Source: Henricia sp. BOLD:AAB3569 (lineage: Eukaryota; Echinodermata; Asteroidea; Spinulosida; Echinasteridae). Taken from it: a stretch of DNA of 64,000 nucleotides. Location of the stretch: contig JBBELK010000534.1 in the NCBI GenBank assembly GCA_037783545.1, positions 868,001-932,000 of the forward strand. The letters are read 5' to 3'. The position numbers and the translations under genes were made by a program. The notes under the pieces are model-generated. The model saw only the letters and a program-made list of their open reading frames with translations, did no database searches and had not been told where the DNA came from. Below are positions 1 to 12,800 of this stretch, piece by piece; the stretch's first letter is position 1, and each line of letters begins with the position of its first letter.

Positions 1-440
1 CTATCTTTAACGATTTTGAATTGTAAGCATTCGTAAGAGCATTCGTAAGAGCATTCGTAAGAGCATTCGTAAACTTTCGTAAAGATAATCATAAACATTC
101 TTAAACGATCGTAATGATTACAAAATGTTTTGGAATATTCAACAATTTCTGAACGGTGTTATCCTCGCACCGGTCGTAAGATATCGTAATAAAGTCGTAA
201 TGTGTCTTAACAAGGTCGTAAATAATCCTAATGCCATTGAAAGGTTCTTAAACAATTCTTTAGCTCTATTTCAATACGAACTTTTAAGATCTTTTAAGTT
301 TAATTTACGATTTGATACGAATGCAATTAAGTCACGTGATCGTCATAATTTCCAGGAAACCGCGACAGAGAAATGCTTCCAGGTCGCCAAAAGTCATAAA
401 GAATCGCCAGCGATCGTAATGGCATCGCTTACGATCGTAA
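1..440. repeat. degenerate TCGTAA-rich tandem repeat
   Basis: The start of the window holds four exact 12-bp units (ttcgtaagagca type, about positions 30-75). They grade into a degenerate run in which cgtaa, cttaa or cataa recurs every 10-15 bases to about 440. A 127-codon reading frame at 125-508 lies in this AT-rich repetitive stretch. It has no recognisable domain, so I do not call it a gene. If INTS3 extends upstream, this is intronic sequence before the exon at 712. Confidence 0.6.
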
Positions 441-489
441 AAAATCGTAAAAAATATGTGGAAAGTAAACAAAGGCTGAATACTGGAAA

Positions 490-605
490 TGGCAAGTTAT
501 CACTGTGAATCAAATCTAGATGAAAGAGAATCGATTCTTCAAAAATCTGGATTTGTATTCCCAAGGGGAAGCGATTCTACTCAACTAGTCCCAATTGTCC
601 AACAC
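490..605. repeat. GAATCGATTC-rich repeat (family L)
   Basis: The stretch is rich in gaatcgattct and related words and shares a long similar run with 9568-9700. A weaker relative lies at 28200-28340. It is a dispersed repeat of unknown class. Confidence 0.45.
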
Positions 606-711
606 CTATAAGTCATTAGTTTTTCCTGTTTCCTAAAAACCACGTTGTGTTTGTGTAATGCCATTCCACTGTGCTCATTGTTGCATTGACTGTTTTGTCT
701 TTTTCTTGCAG

Positions 712-831
712 GAATTTGAGCGCCGATACAGAGCAGGACTCGTGTCCCCTCCAGCTTCTGACGTTAGTCTGTGTCATGTACGAGAAACAAATCCAAATAG
801 GCTACAATCTGCTATATTTCTTACATGCGAG
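712..831 (+). CDS. INTS3: INTS3 exon a (first in window)
   Basis: The acceptor is tttcttgcag before 712 and the donor is GAG|gtcagt after 831. The exon is 120 bp and enters with one base to complete a codon. It encodes the conserved stretch ending GYNLLYFLHA, which matches a vertebrate INTS3 helix. It ends two bases into a Ser codon that the next exon completes. Confidence 0.9.
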
Positions 832-3800
832 GTCAGTACCAATCCAAATTTCAGTAATGTTAAAGATATTACATGATTGGAACACTTTTAACAACAGGAA
901 CAACAGCATTACATAACTAATGAATAATGTTGATAAACTGCCTTGTAGAAATTTCAGCCACTTATACGGCGTTTACACTCGAATCGGCAAAGGTGGATAC
1001 AGATCCAGCATTTTTATTGCGACCACAAAACTAAACATTTGCCGCGTTTACACTACACCCCAAATCGCTTCAACTCGCTTCAGAAACCGCAAAAGTCACC
1101 ACTAAATGTAACTGCAGCGCATGCGTGAGCTGTTAGGTGTTGCTGCACTAGTGCCAGATTGGTCAATTAAATCTACTACACTGCGGGCACCGCCCCAAGG
1201 ACACTCAAATTGCCGAATCTGTATTCGGGTAGTGTTTACACTACAAGCGACCTTGACGATTGCAGGGTTCAACCCCGCAATTGCTGGGTTCAACCCTACC
1301 CCAAAGGTGACTTGAAAAAGGCGGATCAGACCCGGGTCTGATCCGCCTTTTTCAAGTCACCTTTTGCGTTTACACTTAGTGCCTACCCGGCTTCAACTCC
1401 CCTTTTTGGAAATTGCGGAGTTCGATTCGGCAAAGGCGAATCGAGTGTAAACGGGGTGATATATGCGGTAGTACTTCAGAAAACCTGAAAAATCTGTGCA
1501 TGTTTTTTGTGTTGAATGAATGGTAAAAATTTAAAAAACCTCTTTAAAATAAAATAGTACCTTCAGTTGGTAATTTCTCCCACAAAAAATACCATTGCAC
1601 ACGGGGAAAAATCATGTGGTGTTTTCTACCATTGCTATCAACACTTACAGTCTGGTTTTTCTTGTAAACTCAAATTTTGAGTAACTGCAAGTGATTTATT
1701 GGGCTTTCAATTCACTCCTTGCACAGAAACTCCATATTGGCTGTACATGCAAGAACAAAGACTCCCTTGTGTTAGGGAAATTGCTTTGTTTGATGAATAT
1801 TTGTTTTTGATTTGTTGGTTTTTGTTTTTGTTTTTTTACCCCCAATTTTTTACATGGGTGTTGACATTTTGAATCCATATCATTTGTCATATTTTTCTCA
1901 TTACCATTTCTCATTACCGAATTTTGCGCTCTCAATCCGTAAATTTCCAAGAATATCGTAGAAAAACCACCAATGTTTTTGTAAACTGATTTATCCAGTT
2001 ACATAAAGCAGTGCAGTGATTACACCAACCTTTTTGGTTTCACATCCAAATTGGAGATTGCAAATTTCCTGTTTTCTTCCCATGGATAGTATTTTGGGGA
2101 GGTATTTTATATGATTGATAGGTTAGAGCAAAATCAATTTTCTGTTAAAAAAATATAAACAAGCTCCTTTTATACTGTGTATGAAGTAGTGTATATATCA
2201 GAGTCATTATTAAAGGCAGTATGCATCATTGGGAATCTCGAAAATCAGAAATGTTCACAGATTTACGCCTAACTTACACAATATAAACATGATGACCGTA
2301 GAAAACTTCCCCTGAAATGGTTTTGTCTGAAGTGCTATAGTCTTTGAGAAATGAGTAAAACAATTAGTTTTCGTCTCATGAGACGAAAATTCAATTCCCC
2401 CAAAACCATTTTGCCCAAGTGCCATTTCGCCCCAAACCACTTCTCGCCCGAGTGCCTTTTCGCCCTAAATTACTTCGTCCAAAAACTACATCGCCCAAAT
2501 GCCACTTCGCTCCAAAACCACTTCGTGCACAGGCCGTGGTATACTATTATTAAACTCAAACTGTTTTTGTGTTTACAGCAGTAAACATGGGGAGAGGAGA
2601 CTACACATCTATGAGGAAGTATGCAAAAACACAGACATCGGCAATTTGACATCGTGTTTGGTTCGAGACTTTAAGGCAAGTTTGCATTGAGCTGTGGGTC
2701 AGCTGGCTCATTCCCTTTAAATTCATCTTTTTGTTTTATAGTAATCATGCCTCTACATTACAGTGTTTGCCTTTAACTTTTTCCCAATTGGCCAACAGGG
2801 CCAGTTGGCTTAAGTCTTTACTGGCCCGTCGGCATTTCAAGTGGCCTGGTTCAAATTTTATTTTATTATTTGTTTTTATTAACTCACAACCAGTTGTTTG
2901 AATTAACCACATCTCAGCAGGGCATGAGGCCATTGGCAAAAAAAAAAACACTAAACATTATTATGATAAGTTTTAAAACAAAATGTATTCATTAGTCAAG
3001 ATTTTACATTTTAAAGATTTTTCTTTCTTTCTGTTGCAACTAATAGGCTTGTACGGAAGAGGACGTTGGCCTTATGTGTTATCTGGTTGCGCCTGTTTAT
3101 ACAATGGTTAGTATGGTTTTTGTGACAGGGAGACATGTTTTAAATAACTAGTTTTTGTAGTCATGATGTTTATAAGATGTGTATCGACCAATAGACCTTT
3201 CCCATTACCATGGAAACCTTCCTTGTGTATTCGCCATAGCTGGGACGCAATTTGCGCGTATGGTGAATTTACACTGGGCCTTTCACGTGCGTAATTGCGG
3301 CGCATGTCGCTTTGAGAGAAAGTGATGTGGAGGGAATTTTGAGTGAAAAGATGCACTGAAAATTTATGAAAACACTTTCCGTCCAATATGTCCAAGCTAA
3401 TTCTGTGGTTTTCTGTGCGTTGTTTCATGCCAAATTCCCTCCACAGAATTAGCTTGGACAGAAAGTGTTTTTAAAATAGAGGCTCAGTGTGAATTTGTGT
3501 GTGTGAAGATGGCATTGCGTGCCTCATTGATGCGCGCTGTTCGATTTAACAACAGCAATGCAAAACGCACAGTCTATGCACTGGAAAAAGAGCATCCCAG
3601 CAATGGCGGACGTGTACGGGGAAGGCGTCCTGGAAAAGGTCTATAGGAATGGGTAAATTTCATTTATGGACGACACATTAATGTGTCAATTTTAAACCCG
3701 TTTTCACTAGTAATCTAAAACGTCCACTGTCAAAGCGCAGGGAAACAGTTCACTGGTTTTAGTGTAGACCCAGTAACCTTGGCAACACACAAAGGGTGAC

Positions 3801-6800
3801 GTGTTTACTTTAGTAGTCTATTCCTGAACACAATATTTAATTTTTCTGACGGAAATGCGGCATTATTAGGTCGAGTTGACCAGAGATTTGAGTTACCTGA
3901 ATTTGGGTACAGCACCAGTTTTAGCCATTATGGTTGCTTTTTAATTTGTACATTTTTCTTTATTGAATGTTTTTTCATTTTAGTTTTGTGATGCTGCTCT
4001 GGATAGCACGGAACTACTTCATACAATAGTGTCATGTGTGGATTCTGCACAGGTAGGGGGAGTTGTCCAAAATGTGTTTTATTCGACAAAAATGCTGTTT
4101 TCATTTCAAGAGGATAAATAGGTGTTCTCACGTCATTTGATACAAATATCAACAACATGTTTAAACTATAAAAAAAAAGTGTTACCATGTTTTGTGCATC
4201 ATTGTAAAATGCTTTAGTGCTGTCCAAAGTTTTCACGGTTATACAAAGTGTAGGAAGGTGGAAGGGAGATCGAGGGCAGCGTACGACTTTACATGCACTG
4301 TAAAAGGTTGATATTTCATGGTACTGAGAGAAAAATGTTGTATTTCGAGAACTGTGAAAATGTTGACAACTTTCTACAAGGCATTTGGTTTTTGGTATGT
4401 TAAAAATTTAAAATGCTATTTTTTTTCTTCTGTATCTAGCAGAAATTAATTTTTGGCTTCCGAAAAAAATGATTCCAGTTTCAAATTATGTTCCTGTAGT
4501 TGCAAGATCTGATCTGCGATGTCATGCAAGGCAATCTACTTATGTTTAAGAAGGATAACATTGCCAAGATCTTAGGTAAGAAAACACAATTATCTTCGGT
4601 AAGACAACAGTAAGTGATGATATTGCCGAAGTTAGCAGAAGCAGTCTTAGCAAAACCAATAAAGGTAGAAAGATAATGTTACAGAAGTCATAGAAATGTT
4701 AGAATAAATCCAAACTGGCTTCGAGTCCCAAGTCAAGTCAAACTGCCTTCAAGTCCCAAGTCAAGTCAAACTGCCTTTAAGTCCCAAGTCAAGTCAAACT
4801 GCCTTCGAGTCCCAAGTCAAGTCAAACTGCCTTCGAGTCCCAAGTCAAGTCAAACTGCCTTTGAGTCCCAATTCAAGTCAAACTGCCTTCGAGTCCCAAT
4901 TCAAGTCAAACTGCCTTCGAGTCCCAAGTCAAGTCAAACTGCCTTCGAGTCCCAAGTCAAACTGCCTTTGAGTTCCAAGTCAAACTGCCTTCGAGTTCCA
5001 AGTCAAGTAAAACTGCCCTCGAGTCCCAAGTCAAGTCAAACTGCCTTCGAGTCCCAAGTCAAGTCAAACTGCCTTTCAGTCCCAAGTCAAGTCAAACTGC
5101 CTTCGAGTCCCAAATCAAGTCAAACTGCCTTCGAGTCCTAAGTCAAGTCAAACTGCCTTCGAGTCCCAAGTCAAACTGCCTTCGAGTCCCAAGTCAAGTC
5201 AAACTGCCTTCGAGTCCCAAGTCAAGTCAAACTGCCTTCGAGTCCCAAGTCAAGTCAAACTGCCTTTGAGTCCCAATTCAAGTCAAACTGTCTTCGAGTC
5301 CCAAGTCAAGTTAAACTGCCTTCGAGTCCCAAGTCAAGTTAAACTGCCTTCGAGTCCCAAGTCAAGTCAAACTGCCTTCGAGTCTCAAGTCAAGTCAAAC
5401 TGCCTTCGAGTCCTAAGTCAAGTCAAACTGCCTTTGAGTCCCAAGTCAAGTCAAACTGCCTTCGAGTCCTAAGTCAAGTCAAACTGCCTTTGAGTCCCAA
5501 GTCGGCAGATCAATTTTTTATTTTTTTATTATTTCAGAGACGACGTTAGAATGGGAGACGTTTGAGCAATATTGTGTATGGCAGCTGCTTCTGGCCCATG
5601 ACGTGGATGTTGATCAGTTCATTTCAGTAGTTCCAAAACTGAACTACAAAGGTTCACATTTAAAAAAAAATCTTATGTTTTCATAAAAATGTTTAATGAA
5701 ATAAAATCTTGCATATTTATTAGTAATGCTAATTTTGTAAAGCAAAATTTCTGGGAAATAAAAAAAATTATATTTTTGTCCTTTGTTCTGCAGATCATCC
5801 TGAGGCCATGGCAAGTTTGCTTCTAATGTTAAAACTTGAAAGGTGAGTTTTGCCGCAATTTTGCTGCAATTATAACATTTGCCATGTCCCACAATTTTAA
5901 AGGCAGAACACATGATTGGTTTTATCTCCCTGTGTGATTGAAGATAATGATTAAAACCAACCTGAGCAAAAACCAGCTCCGTACTTTGTCTAACTTTTGA
6001 GAAAACAGTCAAAAAAGGCTTTACGGTCACTTCGCCCCAAAACCACTTCGCCCCAAAACCACTTCGCCCTGAACCACAACCTGTGCACGAAGTATTTTGG
6101 GGCGAAGTGGCATTCGGACGAAGTGGTGTAATTAGGATGAAGTGGTTTGGGGGCAAGGTGGCTTTTGGGGCGAAATGGTTCAGGGCGAAAAGGTTTTGGG
6201 GCGAATTGAATTTTCGTCTCCTGAGATGAAAATTAATTGTTTTACTAATTTCTCAAAAACTATAGCACTTTAGACAAAACCATTTCAGGGGACGTTTACA
6301 ACCGTCATCATGTTTATGTTGTGTAAGTTACGTGTAAATCTGTGAACATTTGTTGATTTTTGAGATTACCAATGATGTGTTCTAACTTTAATAAAATATT
6401 TGTCCGGAAAAACCTCACTAAATGAAATATAGAAGTGGTTCCAACTGTCCAATGCAATGATTCTGGGCGATATGATATATTTTTATTGGCCGTCCAAAGT
6501 TGTCAAAATGTTCACGGTTCTACAAAGCTCAGGAAGGGGACATACAAAAGTGTCACAACATAATGCACCTATCAATTGTTTCCCCCACCCCTCCCCCCCC
6601 CCCCACCCCCCCCGCCCCCCGCGCTACCCCACCCCCTAGGTGGGGGTTTGGTCACATTTTTCATGCCCCAGGGTGGGACATTTGGCCCATTATCTGTGCA
6701 TTTTTGCGCATGTTTTGCACCCGAGGGTGGGGATTTTTGTCACCTAAATGTTGCCCCAGGGGTGGGGATTTTGTCACGCAAAAAGTGACAATCCCCACCT

Positions 6801-9800
6801 CTTAGGTGGGGTAGCCCGGGGGGGGGGGGGGGGGGGGGGTTGGAACAATTGATAGGCGCATAAGGGGGACACTGTGTCCCGTTTTCATGGAATAACCATT
6901 AAGAATTGTTCCAGTTTATACTTGCCATTTCTACATTGTAATTCTTCACCTGTGCAATGTCGAAACGTGACATTGCATCTATGTTTCCCAACACCCGAGG
7001 CAGTGAGTGAACTATCCAAGCCCCACGTACACCTGTACTGTGTTATCAGGGTTTGATCTCATCGTCCCAATTTGGAATGCGCAACCACACAATAACCTGC
7101 TGTGTGCAGAACCAATTGATGGAATTTCCTGTGCATCGCTGCCATGGGGTATATTGCCGTTGGGTGGTGTGGGGGAGGGTGCATATCCTTAAAGGACCAA
7201 TGCACCATTTGCAAGATGAGAATTTTTATACATGGGCCGACGCGGACATCCGGGAACTCTTATCTTGTTCCCAACTTCATTTACTTGAAAGTGAATAGGT
7301 CACAAGTCCGGCGCACAGTCTCATCGCGCTGATGAAAAGTCATCAGCTGCTCTATGTACGGACAGTGAAGAAAAATGGGTTGCCCGGTTTTAAACACTTT
7401 CTAGTCTGGCCCTGTGTAGTTTAAAGGAGCATTTTCAGATTGTTTTTCTCCAGAAAATGGATTTTGTTCTAGCCTAATAAAAATATATATAGTCATATAA
7501 AAAAAGTAAAATACCTCTCCAAAACACTATCCATGGGAAGAAAACGGGGAAACTTGCAATCTCCAATTTGGATGTGGAAGCAAAAAAGGTTGGTGTAATC
7601 ACTGCACTGCTTTATTTAACCGAAAAATTTACAAAACATTGGTATTTTTTTTTATTTTTATGATATCCTTGAAATCGGATATGGGTCATTCTATAAATTT
7701 GGGGTTCAATTTTTCTGTCCCCGTTACATCTGACATCTTGTAAAATGTTGTAGTTTGTAAATTCAGGACATATTCTTTAAATGCTCTCTATTTCAAAGAG
7801 TGATTACTTAAAGTACAGTTCATAAAAACATGTTTTGAAGGCATTTTTAATGATACTTGTATGGCAAATAGCAGTATGTCAGGTGTAACGGGGACAGAGA
7901 AATGACACACGTTGGACCCCAAATTTATAGAATGACCCATATACGGGTTGAGAGTGCAAAATCTCAAAACGTCTGGGGAAAAAAAGGGACACGCTCGTTT
8001 AAGTTAGTGTGAAAAATGGGCAAGCACTCAAAAACCATGCATGACCGAGTATTTACTTATAACTGAATGCGAATGTCAACGCATTTTAAAATTGGCCGAG
8101 TCATGACTAAAAAGCGATTTCAGAAGTTGGATGAGTCGCTCAAAATGTGAGTGTCTCGGACATGACTTGGTCATGACTATTGTATGTGTTAACGCAAATT
8201 TCAAAGTCGTTCGGTCTTGGTAATTGATTTAGCTTGCGTTGGGGAGAATGAATGTTAATTAGGGTTTGTTTTTGCCCTTACCCGACGTATATTAGCAATG
8301 TATACTCAGTTCTTTCCCGAGACACTATGAAAGACTTCATAGCGTGCTCGGGTGGGATTCGAACCCACGACCTCCTGCAAACAAGGCATTATAACCACTC
8401 GACCACCGAGCTAGCCGGTGTTGAATGGCCGGTTCGAATCAGTCGTGACTGTCCATGTGTGAACACGTCCTAAGAAATTAAATTAGGGTTTTGGTACGTC
8501 CGAGAATAATACATCTTTAATCACAATGGGCATTTGTGCTTCGTCTACAGAATATCTCTGGACTTGCTAAAGCCTTTAATGTCTCGACCATGTAAGGACG
8601 GTGATAGGTTCACATCGTCCATTCTGAGTTACTGGGCCACACAGGACGAGCAGCATCTTGCAGACTTGATTAAGACGTTACTCGTTAGAGCGACAACGTC
8701 GGCCAAGAGGTTACGACAGAGGTAGGGGGCGATGTTCGCATTTTATCAGGGTGCACCACACTAAATGGCGACTTGATCGCTGTTGGATTGGTCAATAAAT
8801 AAATAAATAAATAAATAGAGCTCCCATAGGAAACGGTGCTATATGTCCAATATTAAAAAAATCATCGAAAAATACTAATAATTTTCACAGCATTTCGGGA
8901 CAAAAAAACAGAACACTCCTTGAAGACTCATATTTTTAATTCTGTTAAATTTTATAAGGGTGTCCGTCACCTTTTTTCACTAACTTCCGCTTAAAATAAA
9001 ACTACCCCTCAAGTGAAAATTGACAAACAGACCAGTGTCCATTTAGGAAAATGTTCCATATGCTACTGCGCAAAATAGGGCCACGTTGACTTACAGTTGA
9101 AAGGAAAAAATACCCCACAACACGACGATGGGCAATTTCTTTGTTCAGCTCTCAACTCCCTCTAATTTTGGAAAATATATTAGTTTGATTTCTGAAAGAA
9201 GTTATTTTTATTTTCTTTCTTCGTCAGGCAAACTGCCAAGCCATCTAACATTCCATCTCCAGATCAGATCTTAGGTCATCTGGAATCCCTCAGGCAAACT
9301 ACCACCATCAAACAATCAATGTGTAAGTACATGCTATCTTCTGTCGCGAGAGGTTTCTTGAAGGACAATTCTAAATATTTTTACTAACTTTTCAAAGATT
9401 TTATGGGCTCCATTAGGAATCGATGAACTACATTTAGCATGTTTAAGTGCGTGTACATACATAGATGATACTACATATTGTGCAGACGGCGACCCAATTA
9501 TTGGCACCGAGTGGCACTAAACGTCCATAACATAATGTCTGTTTGTAACACAGTCAAGTGTTTTGGCTTGGAATTTCTGGAATCGGCAAGCTATCACTGG
9601 GAATCGAATCTAGATGACGGGGAATTGATTTCTACTGGGAATCGATTCCTAAAAAATCTGGAATCGCAATTCCAATTTCGAATCGATTCTACTTGACCCC
9701 GGTGTGGAATCGCACAAATCTAATATATTCAAGTTGTTTGGTTTTAAACACACGTTCTTCAAGCATCCTTGATGGAAGTGAAATTCCTGAAAAACTTATT

Positions 9801-12800
9801 GTTATGCCATTCTCTATAAGGATGCTAGGTCCGAAAAATCCTCAGTTTTGGTTGTATTCATTGAGTACACCACATGAATTTCAGACTAGTTTACCAACAT
9901 TCTTCCTTAGATATGTTACACTCTTATTTCACAAATCTGTAAAATCTTGCAAATGATACATACAGCCTTTAAAAGCCAAGTACTGGGGTTTTTTCTTTTA
10001 TATTTGTCAAATTGTATTTTCAGTTTTCAGCCAAGAAGCGGTGTTACACGGTCTACAGACGGTACAGAATGCCTGTTCAGATGCACAAAAAATGAAGTAA
10101 GTCTTTGGTTTTTTCAAAACTAGTCAAGCTTGCTTGTAACCGAAAACGTTTAGTTAGTGTATGTATGAATTGCAGGGGAGGGGATGGGAGCCTTTTAGAG
10201 TTAATTCATAAAAACCTTAGACAGTTTATGCATCCCTATTGGCTGAGAGCACGTCACGTGGCCAGTTTTAAACGGACAATAAAGACCGACACTTTTTGGC
10301 CCAGCCTGCACCCGCGCCCTATTCAGCACTTATGGAACACACACACAGAAACTGCACGCGCCCAAAAGGAAAATGTGCACTATTACAAGTAACTGGTCGT
10401 GTGCGCGCGTGACTGCGCGTACAACATGCTTGCAATACGCATAGTGTGTGCATCGAACGAACAGCAGTTTGAACGAAAAACAAAAAAGTATTTATGAATG
10501 GGAATAAAAGTGGGTTTGGCCAGTCTTAAAGGCAGTATACATGATTGGTATCTCAAAGAATCAGAACATATAACTTATACATAACTTACACAGTATATAC
10601 ATGGTGACGGCAAAAAACTTAACCTGAAATGGTTTTGTCTGAAGTGCTATAGTTTTTGAGAAATGAGCAAAACAATTATTTTTCGTCTCGCGAGACGTAA
10701 ATTCAATTCGCCCCAAAACCATTTCGCCCAAGTACCATTTCGCCCAAACACTACCTCGCCCAAATGCCACTTCGCCCCAAAAGCACTTCGTGCACAGGCC
10801 GTGGTTCAGGGCAAAGTGGTTTTGGGGCGAAATGACTGCAAACCCTTTTTTGACTGTACGGAGCTGGTTTTTGCTCAGGTTGGTTTTAATCATGCATATC
10901 TTCAATCACACGGGGTGATACAACTATTTGTAACAGTTTACCAATCATGTATACTATCTTTAAACATACGTTTAAAACCGGCTAGGGGCCTGGACGAGTG
11001 ATAATGGTCCGAGCCACAGACGAGGGCCATTATCAGCATCCAGGCCCCTAGCCGGTTTTAAACGTATGTTTAAGACCTGGCTCACTATTTCATTGAAAGA
11101 CCCATTTAACCACTTGTCATGCCCTGTGACCCCCTTTTGTTCACCCCTTCCTTCTATACCAACACCCTCCCCCCACATCTGGTTTATGCACAGGAAACCA
11201 GTAGTTGGCCCTTATTGTACTCGTTATTCGATACCTCCGCCCCGGCATCCCAGCCAGTCGATACCCTTAAGGAAAACACCTGTAAGAACTTCATGTCGGT
11301 TGCAAACGCCCATCCATCTTGCACTCTCTGTCCCTGCCAAATATTTTCGCTGGGTGCACGTGAAATAAATTTGATCTGTGGCCTCCGAAAATTGAACAGG
11401 AAACATTGTCGGGTACTGTGACCGAGTGGTTTGGGTCACTGACTCGCAACACTCTGGTGAAAACTTGGGGTTGCGGGTTCGATACCCGGCTGTGGTACCT
11501 GTGCCTTGAGCAAGGCACTTACACACTTGCTCCATCTTTTGGAAGGGATGTAAAGCCGTTGGTCCAGTGTGTTGTGTAACACACTTGATAGATCCCAGAG
11601 CACTTTTTCGTGAAGAGTAAGGGGATTACTCGTGTCTCTGGCCGTCGGCTGCCAATGGCACCACCCACCTATGTATCTCAATGTTTAGGTGGAATACACG
11701 TTGCTTCATAAAACCCATTATAATGTGCAGCATTCATGAACATATCCATATGGAATGTGCACTATATATTAAAATGTAATAATTAACTCTAATGCCATAC
11801 AAAATGGGTCATTCCATGCCAAATCAACCAATTTTCCAAAATGTTGCCAGGTGACCATCTTGGTTTTTTTTCAAAAACTTAACCAGATGAACTATAAAGG
11901 GTGTAATGAAAAATCCAAAAATTTTAGTGGAAAATTCAAAGGAATTGTGGGGTTATGACCCTTCAAAAAATTGTTTTTGCACTTGCGAACTCCCTTAACG
12001 GTTTGTGAGGGTTTCTGTAACATGATAGGAAGCTGAAAATTGCTGCTGTGACTAATTCCTGCCCATACTTTCAGAATCTAGCATGAGAATTGGGTTTTGA
12101 AAAAATTATTAACAGGCATGCAACTTTTCAGCTGATTTCCTCGTTTTTGTTTCCTTATTTGTCCCGTTGAAAATTAAAAACACACTGTACAAAGTTTTTT
12201 CCATTTTCCTCGTTTTTTTGTGACACAGTTGTATGCCTGTATTAGGATCTAAATATATACTGAAACGCAAAAGAAACTTACCACTTGTTTAAAATGTAAT
12301 GAAATTGTAACAGCTCAAAATAAAACAAACCAACAATTGCTAATTGAAACATTGGCATTTTATTGATCGAGGTCTGTCATCTGCAGAGTTGTGGAGGGTT
12401 TCTCTGTCCACCAGGGCCGAATCAGCCAAGACCACGTGCCACCTCACGGTAGCTCAGTCCGCCTTGCAGCATGCCCTAATCACTACCAGTCAAAAAAGCT
12501 GTTCAACAGCTGTGCCATGAAGTGACCATTGAAGGTTCAAGTGACCTTCAGACACCGTTTGGTCTGACAGTGAGGACACTATTGTCCACAAATAAGTTCA
12601 CACATTACTACACGCAGTGTTATTGTTGCTATTTAAAGGTTTAAAAGGTGGTAAGTTTCTTTTGCGTTTCAGTATGTCAGATTTAGGTTGGGCGGAAAAC
12701 ACTTCATATTTTGATCTTGAGCCTCTAACTTTTTAATATTTTATGTAAACCCAATTTTGATGCTAGATTCTGCAAATTGTATTCGCTTGCAGAGTCGTGA

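Larger units (their letters stand above)
860..1712 (+). mobile_element. TTAA MITE, family B copy 1, split by an E insertion
   Basis: It starts at a TTAA with taaagatattacatgattgg, runs through aactgccttgtagaaattt, is broken at 968-1457 by element E, and resumes with acttcagaaaacctg. It then runs through the shared stretch accattgctatcaacac to a degraded right end near gggcttt. The same order of words recurs at 43653-43948, 45266-45680 and 52463-52795. It begins only 29 bases after the INTS3 donor at 832. Confidence 0.75.

Noticed and set aside
125..508. 127-codon + strand reading frame
   Set aside because: Lies in the TCGTAA-type repeat, has no domain or splice support, and its composition follows the repeat.
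5266..5472. Periodic Ser/Gln/Lys-rich reading frame
   Set aside because: Pure minisatellite translation inside an INTS3 intron.
4710..5503. CRISPR-like array
   Set aside because: Units are contiguous with no unique spacers and lie in an animal intron; it is a minisatellite.
5644..6156. 170-codon - strand frame
   Set aside because: Runs over a family A MITE and INTS3 exon g in antisense; equivalent frames occur in other A copies.
6500..6805. Proline- and glycine-rich frames
   Set aside because: Arise from the C and G runs of a Y element and recur in copy 2 at 59330-59713.
8345..8415. Functional tRNA gene on the - strand
   Set aside because: Box A and box B are good, but a complete cloverleaf with anticodon and a terminator could not be verified; likely SINE head or pseudogene.
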